A stretch of DNA of 64,000 nt from Rhizobium sp. NRK18 (GTDB lineage Bacteria; Pseudomonadota; Alphaproteobacteria; Rhizobiales; Rhizobiaceae): positions 2,075,681 through 2,139,680 of the forward strand of contig NZ_JANFMV010000001.1 in NCBI RefSeq assembly GCF_024385575.1, written 5' to 3'. The position numbers and the translations under genes were made by a program. Position 1 is the stretch's first letter. Each line of letters starts with the position of its first letter. Shown here piece by piece: positions 9,195 to 16,867 of this stretch. The notes beneath the pieces were generated by a model. It did not search any database. It saw only the letters and a list, made by a program, of their open reading frames with translations, and had not been told where the DNA came from.

Positions 9195-9223
9195 TTGCAA
9201 AGCGCCCGGCCATTGTTCATAAG
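9195..9223 (+). promoter_or_regulatory. Promoter of tRNA-Ser
   Basis: A -35 TTGCAA (9195-9200) and a -10 CATAAG (9218-9223) are separated by exactly 17 bases, with a GC-rich discriminator (GCAGCC). The predicted start is near 9230, only about 3 bases before the tRNA. Confidence 0.65.
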
Positions 9224-9232
9224 GCAGCCATT

Positions 9233-9322
9233 GGATGGGTGTCCGAGTGGTTTAAGGAACCGGTCTTGAAAACCGGCGTGCGGGAGACCGTACCGTGGGT
9301 TCGAATCCCACCCCATCCGCCA
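9233..9322 (+). tRNA. tRNA-Ser (anticodon TGA)
   Basis: A 90-base class II tRNA. The acceptor stem GGATGGG pairs with CCCATCC, followed by discriminator G and an encoded CCA. The anticodon loop CTTGAAA is closed by ACCGG-type pairs and gives TGA. There is a long variable arm (GCGGGAGACCGT region) and the T-arm GTGGGTTCGAATCCCAC. It marks the left edge of an AT-rich islet. Confidence 0.96.
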
Positions 9323-9394
9323 ATAATGCTTTAGATTTAGCAGCTCACATCTTTTTAAGTATGACGCCTTCGACCGTAGCCATCGTATTCTGCC

Positions 9395-10090
9395 TTACGG
9401 CTCTTTTCTAACCTGCAGAATCGACGATTTGGGAATCATGGTCACGCGATGGCTGGAAGTGTCATAGAAGATTAAATAATCCACACTTGATCTGATATAC
9501 CTAGCAGCCGATGGTATTCTTTCGGACAGTTCAAAATGCACATCTTCTGTCGAGGTGCCATTGGTTGCGATCTGGTGGTCGAAAAATGCTGTCTGAACGC
9601 CCGAAAACGCCATCAAAAGGACGAATATTAGCGCATATCCATTTGGATTGCGTTGAATTCCAAAAAGACGCAGTGCAGTCATGAAAACCACTGGTATATA
9701 ATATCCCAACAGCGTTATGAATCCAGTCCTAATCTCCCCATTTTCATCGAGAAAAATATATAATACATATCTTCCAATTATAAATATAAAAATTGATAAT
9801 ATTACTATTATTATCAATGTGATAATTGTTTCTTTTCTGGCAATTTCTATTGCCTCACCTTCGTCTATGAGAGCGGTGTTTGCAAATAGCAATAGAAACA
9901 TTGCTAGAAAAATGGACTTCAAAGACAAGCCAATCTCAAAATAGTCTGCGGCCTTGAATGGCGAAAAAGCGTGGATATAAAATAAATAATTGAATGTTAT
10001 AACGTATGAAACGCCTGATGCGCAGCACGCCAGAGTAAACCATGCTGCGTACTGTCCAATTTTCGTAACTTCTATATTTGCTGCGGACAA
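9395..10090 (-). CDS. Unknown multi-pass membrane protein in an AT-rich islet
   Basis: A 231-residue protein that I do not recognise. It has about five hydrophobic segments: around residues 13-38, 55-70, 88-112, 123-142 and 150-168. A soluble C-terminal tail of about 60 residues follows. The segment from about 9330 to 10190 is clearly richer in A and T than its surroundings, with rare runs such as TAAATATAAAAATTG, and codon use leans to ATA and AAT. It lies directly downstream of tRNA-Ser, on the opposite strand. These features suggest recent acquisition. There are no motifs that allow a function to be proposed. Confidence 0.7.
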   Translation of the reverse strand: MSAANIEVTKIGQYAAWFTLACCASGVSYVITFNYLFYIHAFSPFKAADYFEIGLSLKSIFLAMFLLLFANTALIDEGEAIEIARKETIITLIIIVILSIFIFIIGRYVLYIFLDENGEIRTGFITLLGYYIPVVFMTALRLFGIQRNPNGYALIFVLLMAFSGVQTAFFDHQIATNGTSTEDVHFELSERIPSAARYIRSSVDYLIFYDTSSHRVTMIPKSSILQVRKEP

Positions 10091-10190
10091 AATTTAGCCC
10101 CACGGGTCGCGGCAACGGCTAGAGAGTAGAAAATAATAGGAAATGCAGGCAAGGGTAATTTTTGTATAGGCGACGATTAGGTCCAGTCGG

Positions 10191-11168
10191 CTAAGGATAC
10201 TTTCTCAATCCTCTATATATGTGTGGCAGCGACCTGCGTTCCCTCTTAAACCCCACTGTCTTCTCCGGCCAAGGATTGCGCCCGTCCTTCAGCCAAGCCA
10301 GCGTATCTGTCCAGAAGCCGTCCCTGTGGCTGTCGTGGAAGAGGTTGAAGTGACCGATCGCCCGGCGGCCGTAGTCGGCGGGCGAGAGGTGGGCAATCCG
10401 GCGGTCCGCAGACGTGTAATAGGCGAGCGTCCGGCGGATGGCGGGCAGGGTGCCGAGTTCGTCATCGGCCATGGCGACGGCAAGGATGGGAGCCTTCACC
10501 GCTGCCATGCGTGACAGTACCGCCTCACGCTCCGTCGCCGGATGGCTGCGCTCGAATCGGGGGCCCCGGAACGACCATTCATTGGCAACGCCGGCCGGCA
10601 GGTCGTCCAGCCAGCCGAACCGCTTTCCCGGGAAGTAGCCGAGGAGTGCGGTGGCAACCGGCATCACCACATGCCACTTCCAGAACAAGGCGAGGCGCCG
10701 GCGCGCCGCATAGTCGCCCCACCAGGCGTATTGCGCGCCCATGGTCAGCATGCGGTCGATGGCTGCGGCGTCTTGCGACAGGCCCGGCAGGAATCCGCCG
10801 ATGCTGTGGCCGACGACCAGGATCGGTCCGTCCGCTCTGGCGCCGATGACATGTCGCAAGGCGGCGTCGAAATCCTGTTCTCCCCATTCGCGCCAGCGAT
10901 AGCCGCAGCCGCGCAGGTCTTTCGGCCGGGAGAGGCCGATGCCGCGATAGTCGTAGGTCAGGACATTGAAGCCGCTTTCGGCCAGAAACCGGGCATAGCG
11001 ATGATAGTAGCGCGCCTGGACCCCGGTGGCCGGATTGATGATGACATAGCCGGCGTTTGCGCCCGTCCGGGCAGGCCATTCATGCCCCGCCAACCGCACG
11101 CCGTCACGGCAATGCAACGTCACCGGAATCATCACGTCATCGGGGGTAGCGATCAGCGTTTCGGCCAT
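10191..11168 (-). CDS. Alpha/beta hydrolase (esterase/lysophospholipase-like)
   Basis: Soluble serine hydrolase of about 325 residues. The oxyanion strand region (YVIINPATGVQARYY), a YDYRGIGLS segment and the nucleophile elbow GHSIGG are visible. A later MADDELGT gives the probable acid and IGHFNLFHD the catalytic histidine. The start is uncertain: ATG at 11168 (MAETLIATPDD) fits family length, while ATG at 11198 adds ten residues; neither has a good ribosome site. The substrate is unknown. It stands alone, with an AT-rich islet downstream. Confidence 0.82.
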   Translation of the reverse strand: MAETLIATPDDVMIPVTLHCRDGVRLAGHEWPARTGANAGYVIINPATGVQARYYHRYARFLAESGFNVLTYDYRGIGLSRPKDLRGCGYRWREWGEQDFDAALRHVIGARADGPILVVGHSIGGFLPGLSQDAAAIDRMLTMGAQYAWWGDYAARRRLALFWKWHVVMPVATALLGYFPGKRFGWLDDLPAGVANEWSFRGPRFERSHPATEREAVLSRMAAVKAPILAVAMADDELGTLPAIRRTLAYYTSADRRIAHLSPADYGRRAIGHFNLFHDSHRDGFWTDTLAWLKDGRNPWPEKTVGFKRERRSLPHIYRGLRKYP

Positions 11169-11250
11169 GGCGCGACGATAGGCACAAGCCTCGCGCATGT
11201 ATATTCAAGAATAGTCATGAAACCATGAAAAATATTGCCGTCGGAACGCG

Positions 11251-11265
11251 TTAACCAGGCGCTAA
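11251..11265. promoter_or_regulatory. Imperfect CtrA-like site upstream of rlpA
   Basis: TTAA (11251-11254), 7 bases, then CTAA (11262-11265), followed by CCATAAC. It departs from the TTAA-N7-TTAA consensus by one base. A TATAAG -10-like element lies downstream at 11322-11327. The motif is about 185 bases before rlpA, a septal-wall gene. Confidence 0.25.
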
Positions 11266-11449
11266 CCATAACGGAATTCATGGTCGGCAATTTGGGCGTT
11301 CCGTTCTCAATTTTGCCATGTTATAAGGCGTTACATATCGTGATTGCATATTGTAATCGAGTCTTGCAAACTGAGCTTTCGATCGAACGCGCCATGCGGG
11401 TGAAGCACCTGATCGGAAAAGAGAATTTCGCGGCAGGGGACAGATAGCA

Positions 11450-12577
11450 TTGCGGATCGGCGGGGTTAAAGGCGGCGCGCATGCGCGATGGCTGGCGGTG
11501 GTAGCTATGTGTGCTGCGGCTGCTTCGTGCACGACGACGGAGACCAAGCCGGTCAAGACCGCCGCGACGAAAGAGTATTTTTCCGAGAAGGAATATGGCG
11601 TCAAGGCGAGCCCTCGCGTAACGACCGCTTCGGCGAAAATCCCGCGCGGCGGCGGACGGGCGCTTGTCGGCCAGCCCTATCAGGTTCGCGGCAAATGGTA
11701 CTTCCCCTCGGAAGACGAGAACTACGCCAAGACCGGTCTTGCCTCCTGGTACGGCTCCGCGTTCCACGGCCGCCTGACCGCCAACGGCGAAATCTACGAC
11801 CAGCAGTTCATTTCCGCGGCTCACCCGACCTTCCCGCTGCCGAGCTATGCCCGCGTCACCAATCTTGAAAACGGTTCTTCGCTGATCGTCCGTGTGAACG
11901 ATCGCGGGCCGTACCATCCGGGCCGTATCATCGACGTATCCGGCAAGGCCGCCGAGCTTCTCGACATGAAGCAGGCCGGCACCGCCAAGGTGAAGGTGGA
12001 ATATGTCGGCCGTGCGCCTCTGAACGGCAACGACATGCCCTACATGATGGCCTCGTACGTCAAGAAGGGCGGCCGGGTTCCGCAGGACGGCTTCCCGGGC
12101 AATCTGGCCGGCGGCATCATGATGGCCGCCAACAAGATCCTGCCGAATTCGCTGACGCACAGCGAGAACGTGCCGGTTCCGACGCCCGTTCCCTCGTTGA
12201 AGGGTGCCCGTCTGCCGGCGGCTCAGCCGTCGTTTGATGCGACTGCCTCCAGCCTCTACACGCAGACCGCCTATGCGGGTCCGACGCCGACCGGCGGTTA
12301 CAGCGGCGACGTGCCGGTGCCGAGCGCCGAGCCGACGAGCGCATTCGACGAATTCGTGCTCCTGCCGGAGGAAGGCCCCATTCCGCTTGCCCGTCCCGGC
12401 GGCTACATGGCGATGACGACATCCGGCAGCAGCATGGTTGCCGGCTATCAGGACGAATCATCGTCAACGTCATCCGAAGCACCGTTTGATGCGGTCATGC
12501 GCTCGCAGCCCGGTCTGACGCCGGCCTCGATCATCGCCTTTTACAACAAGACGCAAAACGCAGACGCCGGCAATTGA
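11450..12577 (+). CDS. rlpA: RlpA-like septal ring lipoprotein
   Basis: Envelope lipoprotein of 375 residues with a double-psi beta-barrel lytic transglycosylase-like domain. The N-terminus has a hydrophobic signal ending in AAASC, a plausible lipobox. The RlpA core runs from about residue 95: GLASWYGSAFHGRLTANGE, then RVTNLENG and VRVNDRGPYHPGRIIDVS, including the conserved HGR and NDRGP motifs. The C-terminal 180 residues are proline- and alanine-rich with no SPOR domain, unlike E. coli RlpA. The TTG start at 11450 is supported by a GGGGA element 9 bases upstream. It precedes the carboxypeptidase homologue by 64 bases. Confidence 0.9.
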   Translation: MRIGGVKGGAHARWLAVVAMCAAAASCTTTETKPVKTAATKEYFSEKEYGVKASPRVTTASAKIPRGGGRALVGQPYQVRGKWYFPSEDENYAKTGLASWYGSAFHGRLTANGEIYDQQFISAAHPTFPLPSYARVTNLENGSSLIVRVNDRGPYHPGRIIDVSGKAAELLDMKQAGTAKVKVEYVGRAPLNGNDMPYMMASYVKKGGRVPQDGFPGNLAGGIMMAANKILPNSLTHSENVPVPTPVPSLKGARLPAAQPSFDATASSLYTQTAYAGPTPTGGYSGDVPVPSAEPTSAFDEFVLLPEEGPIPLARPGGYMAMTTSGSSMVAGYQDESSSTSSEAPFDAVMRSQPGLTPASIIAFYNKTQNADAGN

Positions 12578-12641
12578 CGTCTTCGGCTGCAGCCCGCATT
12601 CTGCCTCACGAATACGGGGGCAGGGCGTAAGCTGAACAATC

Positions 12642-13808
12642 ATGCGACGATGGTGCATTAGACAGATTTGCCGGTTGATGACCGTTCTTGCCGGACTTGC
12701 GGTGTTGCCAGGCATTGGGCTTTCCCAGAATTTCGAGACGAAAGCCGACCGGGTTTTGCTGGTCGAAGCGAATACCGGCACGGTTCTCCTGTCGCGCAAT
12801 GCGGACAGTCCACTGCCGCCGGCCTCGCTTGCCAAGCTGATGACGATGGAGGTGGTGTTCGACGCCCTGAAGAAGGGCGAGATCACGCTCGACACCCAGT
12901 TTCCGGTTTCCGAGCACGCCTGGCGGACGGGTGGGGCGCCGTCGCACACGACCACCATGTTCGCGGCGATCAAGTCCCAGATCCGGGTGGAAGACCTCAT
13001 CCGTGGGGCAACGATCCAACTCGCCAACGACGCGTGCATCATCCTTGCGGAAGGGATGGAGGGATCGGAGGAAAAGTTCGCCGAGCGGATGACCCGCCGG
13101 GCCGCCGCCATCGGTCTCAAGAATACCTTCTTCTCCAATCCGACGGGCCTGCCGCATCCCGGCAACCGGACGACCATCAGCGATCTGGTCAGGCTCGCCG
13201 AATATCTGAAGAAGACCTATCCCGAATACTATCGCTACTATTCGGAGGAATCCTTCGAATGGAACGGTATTTTCCAGCGCAACAAGAATCCTCTGATCCG
13301 GCTCGATAGCGGCGTCGATGGGCTCGGGCTCGGCTATTCCGACGGCTATGGCTACGCCTATGTGGGCTCCATGCAGCGCGACGGACGCCAGCTTTATCTT
13401 GCGTTCAGCGGCGTGGCGAGCGAGAAGGACAGGGCAAGCGAGGCGGAGGCGCTGTTCAATTGGGGCATGACCGCCTTCAAGCCACGGCACATGTTCGATG
13501 GCGGCGAAGTCGTTGGTCAGGCAAACGTCTATGGCGGCGTTCAGCCAACTGTGGCGCTGAAAGTCGCGAAGCCCCTTGATCTTTACGTCCCCGTCGCCGA
13601 AAGCGCCGGCATCCGTGGCAAGATCGATTACAAATGGCCGCTGAAGGCACCGGTCGACGAAGGCGGGGAGGTGGCGTCGCTGCAGATTATCTCCGGCGAC
13701 CAGGTGCTCGGCGAGGTGCCGCTTCTGGCCGGACAGGCTGTGCGCCGCGGTTCGCTGGAAAGCCGGGCCATGGATGCCGCGAAATCGCTCATATTCTTTT
13801 GGATGTAG
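12642..13808 (+). CDS. D-Ala-D-Ala carboxypeptidase (PBP5/DacF family) homologue with degenerate active site
   Basis: Class C penicillin-binding-protein homologue of 388 residues: a signal sequence (residues 8-28), the catalytic fold and the C-terminal PBP5 domain. Active enzymes use three motifs. SxxK is intact (Ser62-Lys65, PPASLAKL). The SxN motif reads Leu126-Ala-Asn (13017-13025), so its serine is lost. The KTG motif reads Gly228-Leu-Gly (13323-13331), so its lysine and threonine are lost. The flanking sequence is well conserved and the frame is open, so it is not a simple pseudogene. A non-catalytic or altered role is inferred. It leads the tmk-holB cluster. Confidence 0.85.
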   Translation: MRRWCIRQICRLMTVLAGLAVLPGIGLSQNFETKADRVLLVEANTGTVLLSRNADSPLPPASLAKLMTMEVVFDALKKGEITLDTQFPVSEHAWRTGGAPSHTTTMFAAIKSQIRVEDLIRGATIQLANDACIILAEGMEGSEEKFAERMTRRAAAIGLKNTFFSNPTGLPHPGNRTTISDLVRLAEYLKKTYPEYYRYYSEESFEWNGIFQRNKNPLIRLDSGVDGLGLGYSDGYGYAYVGSMQRDGRQLYLAFSGVASEKDRASEAEALFNWGMTAFKPRHMFDGGEVVGQANVYGGVQPTVALKVAKPLDLYVPVAESAGIRGKIDYKWPLKAPVDEGGEVASLQIISGDQVLGEVPLLAGQAVRRGSLESRAMDAAKSLIFFWM

Positions 13809-13911
13809 AAACCGGTCGTTTTCTTCGGCGGTCAGGGCGGGATTGCGTGCAGGACGGTTGCGACGCGATCGCGATTGACGATAAGGATAGCCCAACGACG
13901 GGAAATGCGCA

Positions 13912-14610
13912 TTGGCGAACGAACCAGGATTATTCATCAGCTTCGAAGGCGGCGAAGGCGCCGGCAAGTCGACACAGATTCGCCGGCTTGCCGACTGGCT
14001 GCGGTCGCGCGGCTTTGACGTCCTGACGACGCGCGAGCCGGGCGGTTCCCCGGGGGCGGAGGCGGTGCGCCATGTGCTTCTTTCCGGCGCCGCCGAGAAT
14101 TACGGCGTGCGCATGGAAGCCGTCCTGTTTGCCGCCGCGCGCTCCGATCATGTCGAGCAGGTCATCCGGCCGGCGCTGAAACGCGGCGTCATCGTGCTCT
14201 GCGACCGGTTCATGGACTCCTCGCGCGTCTATCAGGGTGTCACCGGCAATCTCGAGCCCGAATTCATCGAATCGCTGGAGCGCGTTGCCGTCAACGGCAC
14301 CGTTCCCGACTGCACCATTATCTTCGATATCCCCGCATCGATCGGGCTGGAGCGGGCCCGCAAGCGGGCGGACGCGGCGGCGGGCAGCCTGCCGGTGGAG
14401 CCGGACCGGTTCGAACGCGAGAAGATCGACACCCACGAGAAGCGCCGCGAGGCCTTTCTCGAGATTGCCTACAACGAGCCGGAGCGCTGCCGCGTGGTCG
14501 ACGCGCAAAGAAGCGAGGAGCAGATCGCCGGCGACGTCCGCGACATCGTCGAGCCGCTGCTCGGTGCGGTAACCCCGGCTGCCGCGCCCCATACGGAAAC
14601 CGTGCAATGA
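13912..14610 (+). CDS. tmk: Thymidylate kinase
   Basis: Phosphorylates dTMP to dTDP. The 232-residue protein has the P-loop [11 protein letters not shown] (residues 11-21), the DR(F/Y) motif [13 protein letters not shown] and a C-terminal lid region rich in Arg. The TTG at 13912 is chosen because the frame begins there with GGGA about 7 bases upstream and the P-loop at the usual distance. The final ATGA overlaps the holB start by 4 bases, so translation is coupled. Confidence 0.95.
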   Translation: MANEPGLFISFEGGEGAGKSTQIRRLADWLRSRGFDVLTTREPGGSPGAEAVRHVLLSGAAENYGVRMEAVLFAAARSDHVEQVIRPALKRGVIVLCDRFMDSSRVYQGVTGNLEPEFIESLERVAVNGTVPDCTIIFDIPASIGLERARKRADAAAGSLPVEPDRFEREKIDTHEKRREAFLEIAYNEPERCRVVDAQRSEEQIAGDVRDIVEPLLGAVTPAAAPHTETVQ

Positions 14611-15632
14611 GCGAAGAGAGCGAGCGTATTCTCGACGGTGCGATCGCGCCGGCGCGCAACACGAAGCTGTTCGGCCATGAGGATGCAGAGCGATTCCTGG
14701 CGCAGTCCTATCGGTCCGGCAAGGGGCACCATGCCATCCTGATCGAGGGGCCGGAAGGCATCGGCAAGGCGACGCTCGCCTACCGGTTCGCCAACCACAT
14801 TCTCACTCACCCCGAACCGGAAAATGCACCGGATCACATCTCCGATCCCGATCCCGACAGTCCGGTGAGCCGTCAGCTTGCCAGCGGCGCGTCGCACAAT
14901 CTCCTGCATCTCGAGCGGCCCTACGACGAGAAGAGCGGACGGTTCAAGACCGCTATCACGGTCGACGAGGTCCGGCGGGCCGGCAAGTTCTTCGCCCAGA
15001 CATCGGGCAGCGGCAACTGGCGGATCATCATTCTCGACCCGGCCGACGACCTCAACCGGAGCGCCGCCAACGCCATCCTGAAAATTCTCGAAGAGCCGCC
15101 GAAGCGGGCGCTGTTCCTGGTGCTGTCGCATGCGCCGGGCAAGCTGTTGCCGACCATCCGGTCGCGCTGCCTGTCGCTTCGCCTGTCACCGCTCGATGAC
15201 ATGGCCTTGCAGAAGGCTCTGGACCACCTGCAGGTGCGTGTGGAGCCGGGCGCTACCGGCGGCCTTCTGGCGGCTGCCAAGGGCAGCGTATCGGAAGCCC
15301 TGAAGCTTCTGAACTACGGCGGTGGCGACATCATCTCGGCCTATCAGGACGTACTGGCGCAGAAAGGACCGGCCGCACGCCAAGCGATGCATCGGCTGGC
15401 GGATGCGCTGTCGCAGAAAGGCGCGGACACGATCTATACGTTTTTCACGGCGCATATCGGCGCGGAGCTGATGGAACGGGCCCGTCATGCGGCGCATTCG
15501 GGCGATCTCGCGGCAGCGGAGCGGTATGCGACGCTGACGAGCGCCGTCAACGAACAGCTGACCGTTGCCGATGCTTACAATCTCGACCGCAAGCAGACGA
15601 TCATTTCCGTGCTGGAGGCGATCAGTCAGTGA
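14607..15632 (+). CDS. holB: DNA polymerase III subunit delta'
   Basis: Clamp-loader subunit of the replicative polymerase. The 341-residue AAA+ protein has a P-loop-like segment [12 protein letters not shown] (about residues 48-59) and the sensor SRC motif ([11 protein letters not shown]). No zinc-binding cysteine cluster is present between them, unlike E. coli HolB. The start overlaps tmk by ATGA. As I recall, metG, tatD and an MBL hydrolase follow holB in many Rhizobiales; here a minus-strand gene follows instead, and those three genes are at 56.6-59.8 kb. Confidence 0.92.
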   Translation: MSEESERILDGAIAPARNTKLFGHEDAERFLAQSYRSGKGHHAILIEGPEGIGKATLAYRFANHILTHPEPENAPDHISDPDPDSPVSRQLASGASHNLLHLERPYDEKSGRFKTAITVDEVRRAGKFFAQTSGSGNWRIIILDPADDLNRSAANAILKILEEPPKRALFLVLSHAPGKLLPTIRSRCLSLRLSPLDDMALQKALDHLQVRVEPGATGGLLAAAKGSVSEALKLLNYGGGDIISAYQDVLAQKGPAARQAMHRLADALSQKGADTIYTFFTAHIGAELMERARHAAHSGDLAAAERYATLTSAVNEQLTVADAYNLDRKQTIISVLEAISQ

Positions 15633-15647
15633 CGGCGATGCAATCCG

Positions 15648-16262
15648 TCATGGATTGTCGTTCTTGGTGACCTTGCGCGCGACCCAGGAATAGCTGTCGG
15701 TGACGACATGGACCGGCGCTTCGACGATCTTCTTGAAATCCTTGCCGCTGGGGAGAATTTTCTTGATTCGCGTCATCGCACGGGCGGCGAAGCCTGGATC
15801 TTCCTCTTCCGGCGGCATCGGCACGACGACCGGAGCAGGGGCTGCCGGCGGCGTGTCGCCTGCCTGCGGGGCGGCCTGAGAGCCTGCGCTCGCAACCGCG
15901 TCTGCCTTTGGTTCCGGCGCCGGCGTCGGAACGGGAACCTGTGACGGCAGAGCCGTTGCGGTCTGCTGCTTAGGCGTTGCGCCCGGCACGGCAGGTTTTT
16001 GAGTGGTCGCGGCCGGTGCTGCTTCGGAACTGGCCTTGGCGGCGGCAGCGGCTGCCTGCATGGAGCCGGGTTCGTCCGCCTGGCAGACTGCAATCACCAT
16101 CGGGAATTCGGCGTCGGAATAGCCGTCGAGGATATTCGCCGTGTCCTGATCGCAGGCGGCCACCGTCGTCCATTGCTGGTTCGCCGTGGCGATGTAGTTG
16201 CACTTGGTGGCGGTGTCGTCACATCCAAGGATGGTCATGATCACCAATGCTGCAGGTTGCAT
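15648..16262 (-). CDS. Conserved hypothetical protein with proline/alanine-rich linker
   Basis: A 204-residue protein without a recognised domain. The N-terminal part (residues 1-70) has four cysteines (GCDD, KCNY, ACDQ, VCQA) and a short hydrophobic start ending in ILGC, which could be a weak lipobox. Residues about 70-150 are a low-complexity Ala/Pro/Gln linker. The last 45 residues are basic and well structured (RAMTRIKKILPSGKDFKKIV). It may be a small envelope lipoprotein. It lies at the junction where holB loses its usual neighbours, 15 bases after the holB stop and convergent with it. Confidence 0.65.
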   Translation of the reverse strand: MQPAALVIMTILGCDDTATKCNYIATANQQWTTVAACDQDTANILDGYSDAEFPMVIAVCQADEPGSMQAAAAAAKASSEAAPAATTQKPAVPGATPKQQTATALPSQVPVPTPAPEPKADAVASAGSQAAPQAGDTPPAAPAPVVVPMPPEEEDPGFAARAMTRIKKILPSGKDFKKIVEAPVHVVTDSYSWVARKVTKNDNP

Positions 16263-16390
16263 GACTGCCGACCTTTTTTCTTTGGTTGCCGTGTTGCTAT
16301 TGCTTATAGGGGAGACATTGCCGCAAAACCAAGGCGGGCAATGTAAAATCTGGAATCATATTTGGCCGTTAAGCCAGCGGGAATCACGAC

Positions 16391-16846
16391 GTGCAGATAA
16401 CGATAGCAACCGAACCGCCGCGTCAGGCGGACATCCTGCGCCTCATCGCGCTGTCGGACGCCTACATGGCGTCTCTCTATCCGCCGGAGAGCAACCATCT
16501 TCTCGACATCGCGACGCTGGAGCGTCCGAAGGTGACCTTCCTTGTGGCGCGGGGAGACGGGAAGGTGCTCGGCTGCGGCGGATATGTCGCCCATGACGGT
16601 TACGGCGAAATCAAGCGCATGTTCGTCGACCCGGACGCCCGCGGATTGAAGATCGGCGTCCGCTTGCTGGAAACAATCGAGCGACTGGCAATCGAGGCGG
16701 GGCTGCCGGTTCTGAGGCTCGAAACCGGCATCCACCAGCCGGAAGCGATCGGGCTCTACCGTCGCTTCGGCTATGTCGAGATCGAGCCCTTTGCGGACTA
16801 TTCCCCTGATCCGCTGAGCCTGTTCATGGAAAAGAGGCTGTCCTGA
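16391..16846 (+). CDS. GNAT family N-acetyltransferase
   Basis: A 151-residue acetyltransferase. The acetyl-CoA pyrophosphate-binding motif is VDPDARGLKIGVRLLETIE (Q/R-x-x-G-x-G/A variant), preceded by the beta-strand EIKRMFV and followed by RLETGIHQPEAIGLYRRFGY, the usual final motif. A GTG start at 16391 gives the full fold. The substrate is unknown. It is convergent with parE, 21 bases apart. Confidence 0.88.
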   Translation: MQITIATEPPRQADILRLIALSDAYMASLYPPESNHLLDIATLERPKVTFLVARGDGKVLGCGGYVAHDGYGEIKRMFVDPDARGLKIGVRLLETIERLAIEAGLPVLRLETGIHQPEAIGLYRRFGYVEIEPFADYSPDPLSLFMEKRLS

Positions 16847-16867
16847 CGTCCGGCCTGGGCTCCGGCA

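Noticed and set aside
9323..10190. An attachment-site repeat of the tRNA-Ser 3' end bounding the AT-rich islet
   Set aside because: I searched by eye for the tRNA tail downstream and found no copy, and there is no integrase.
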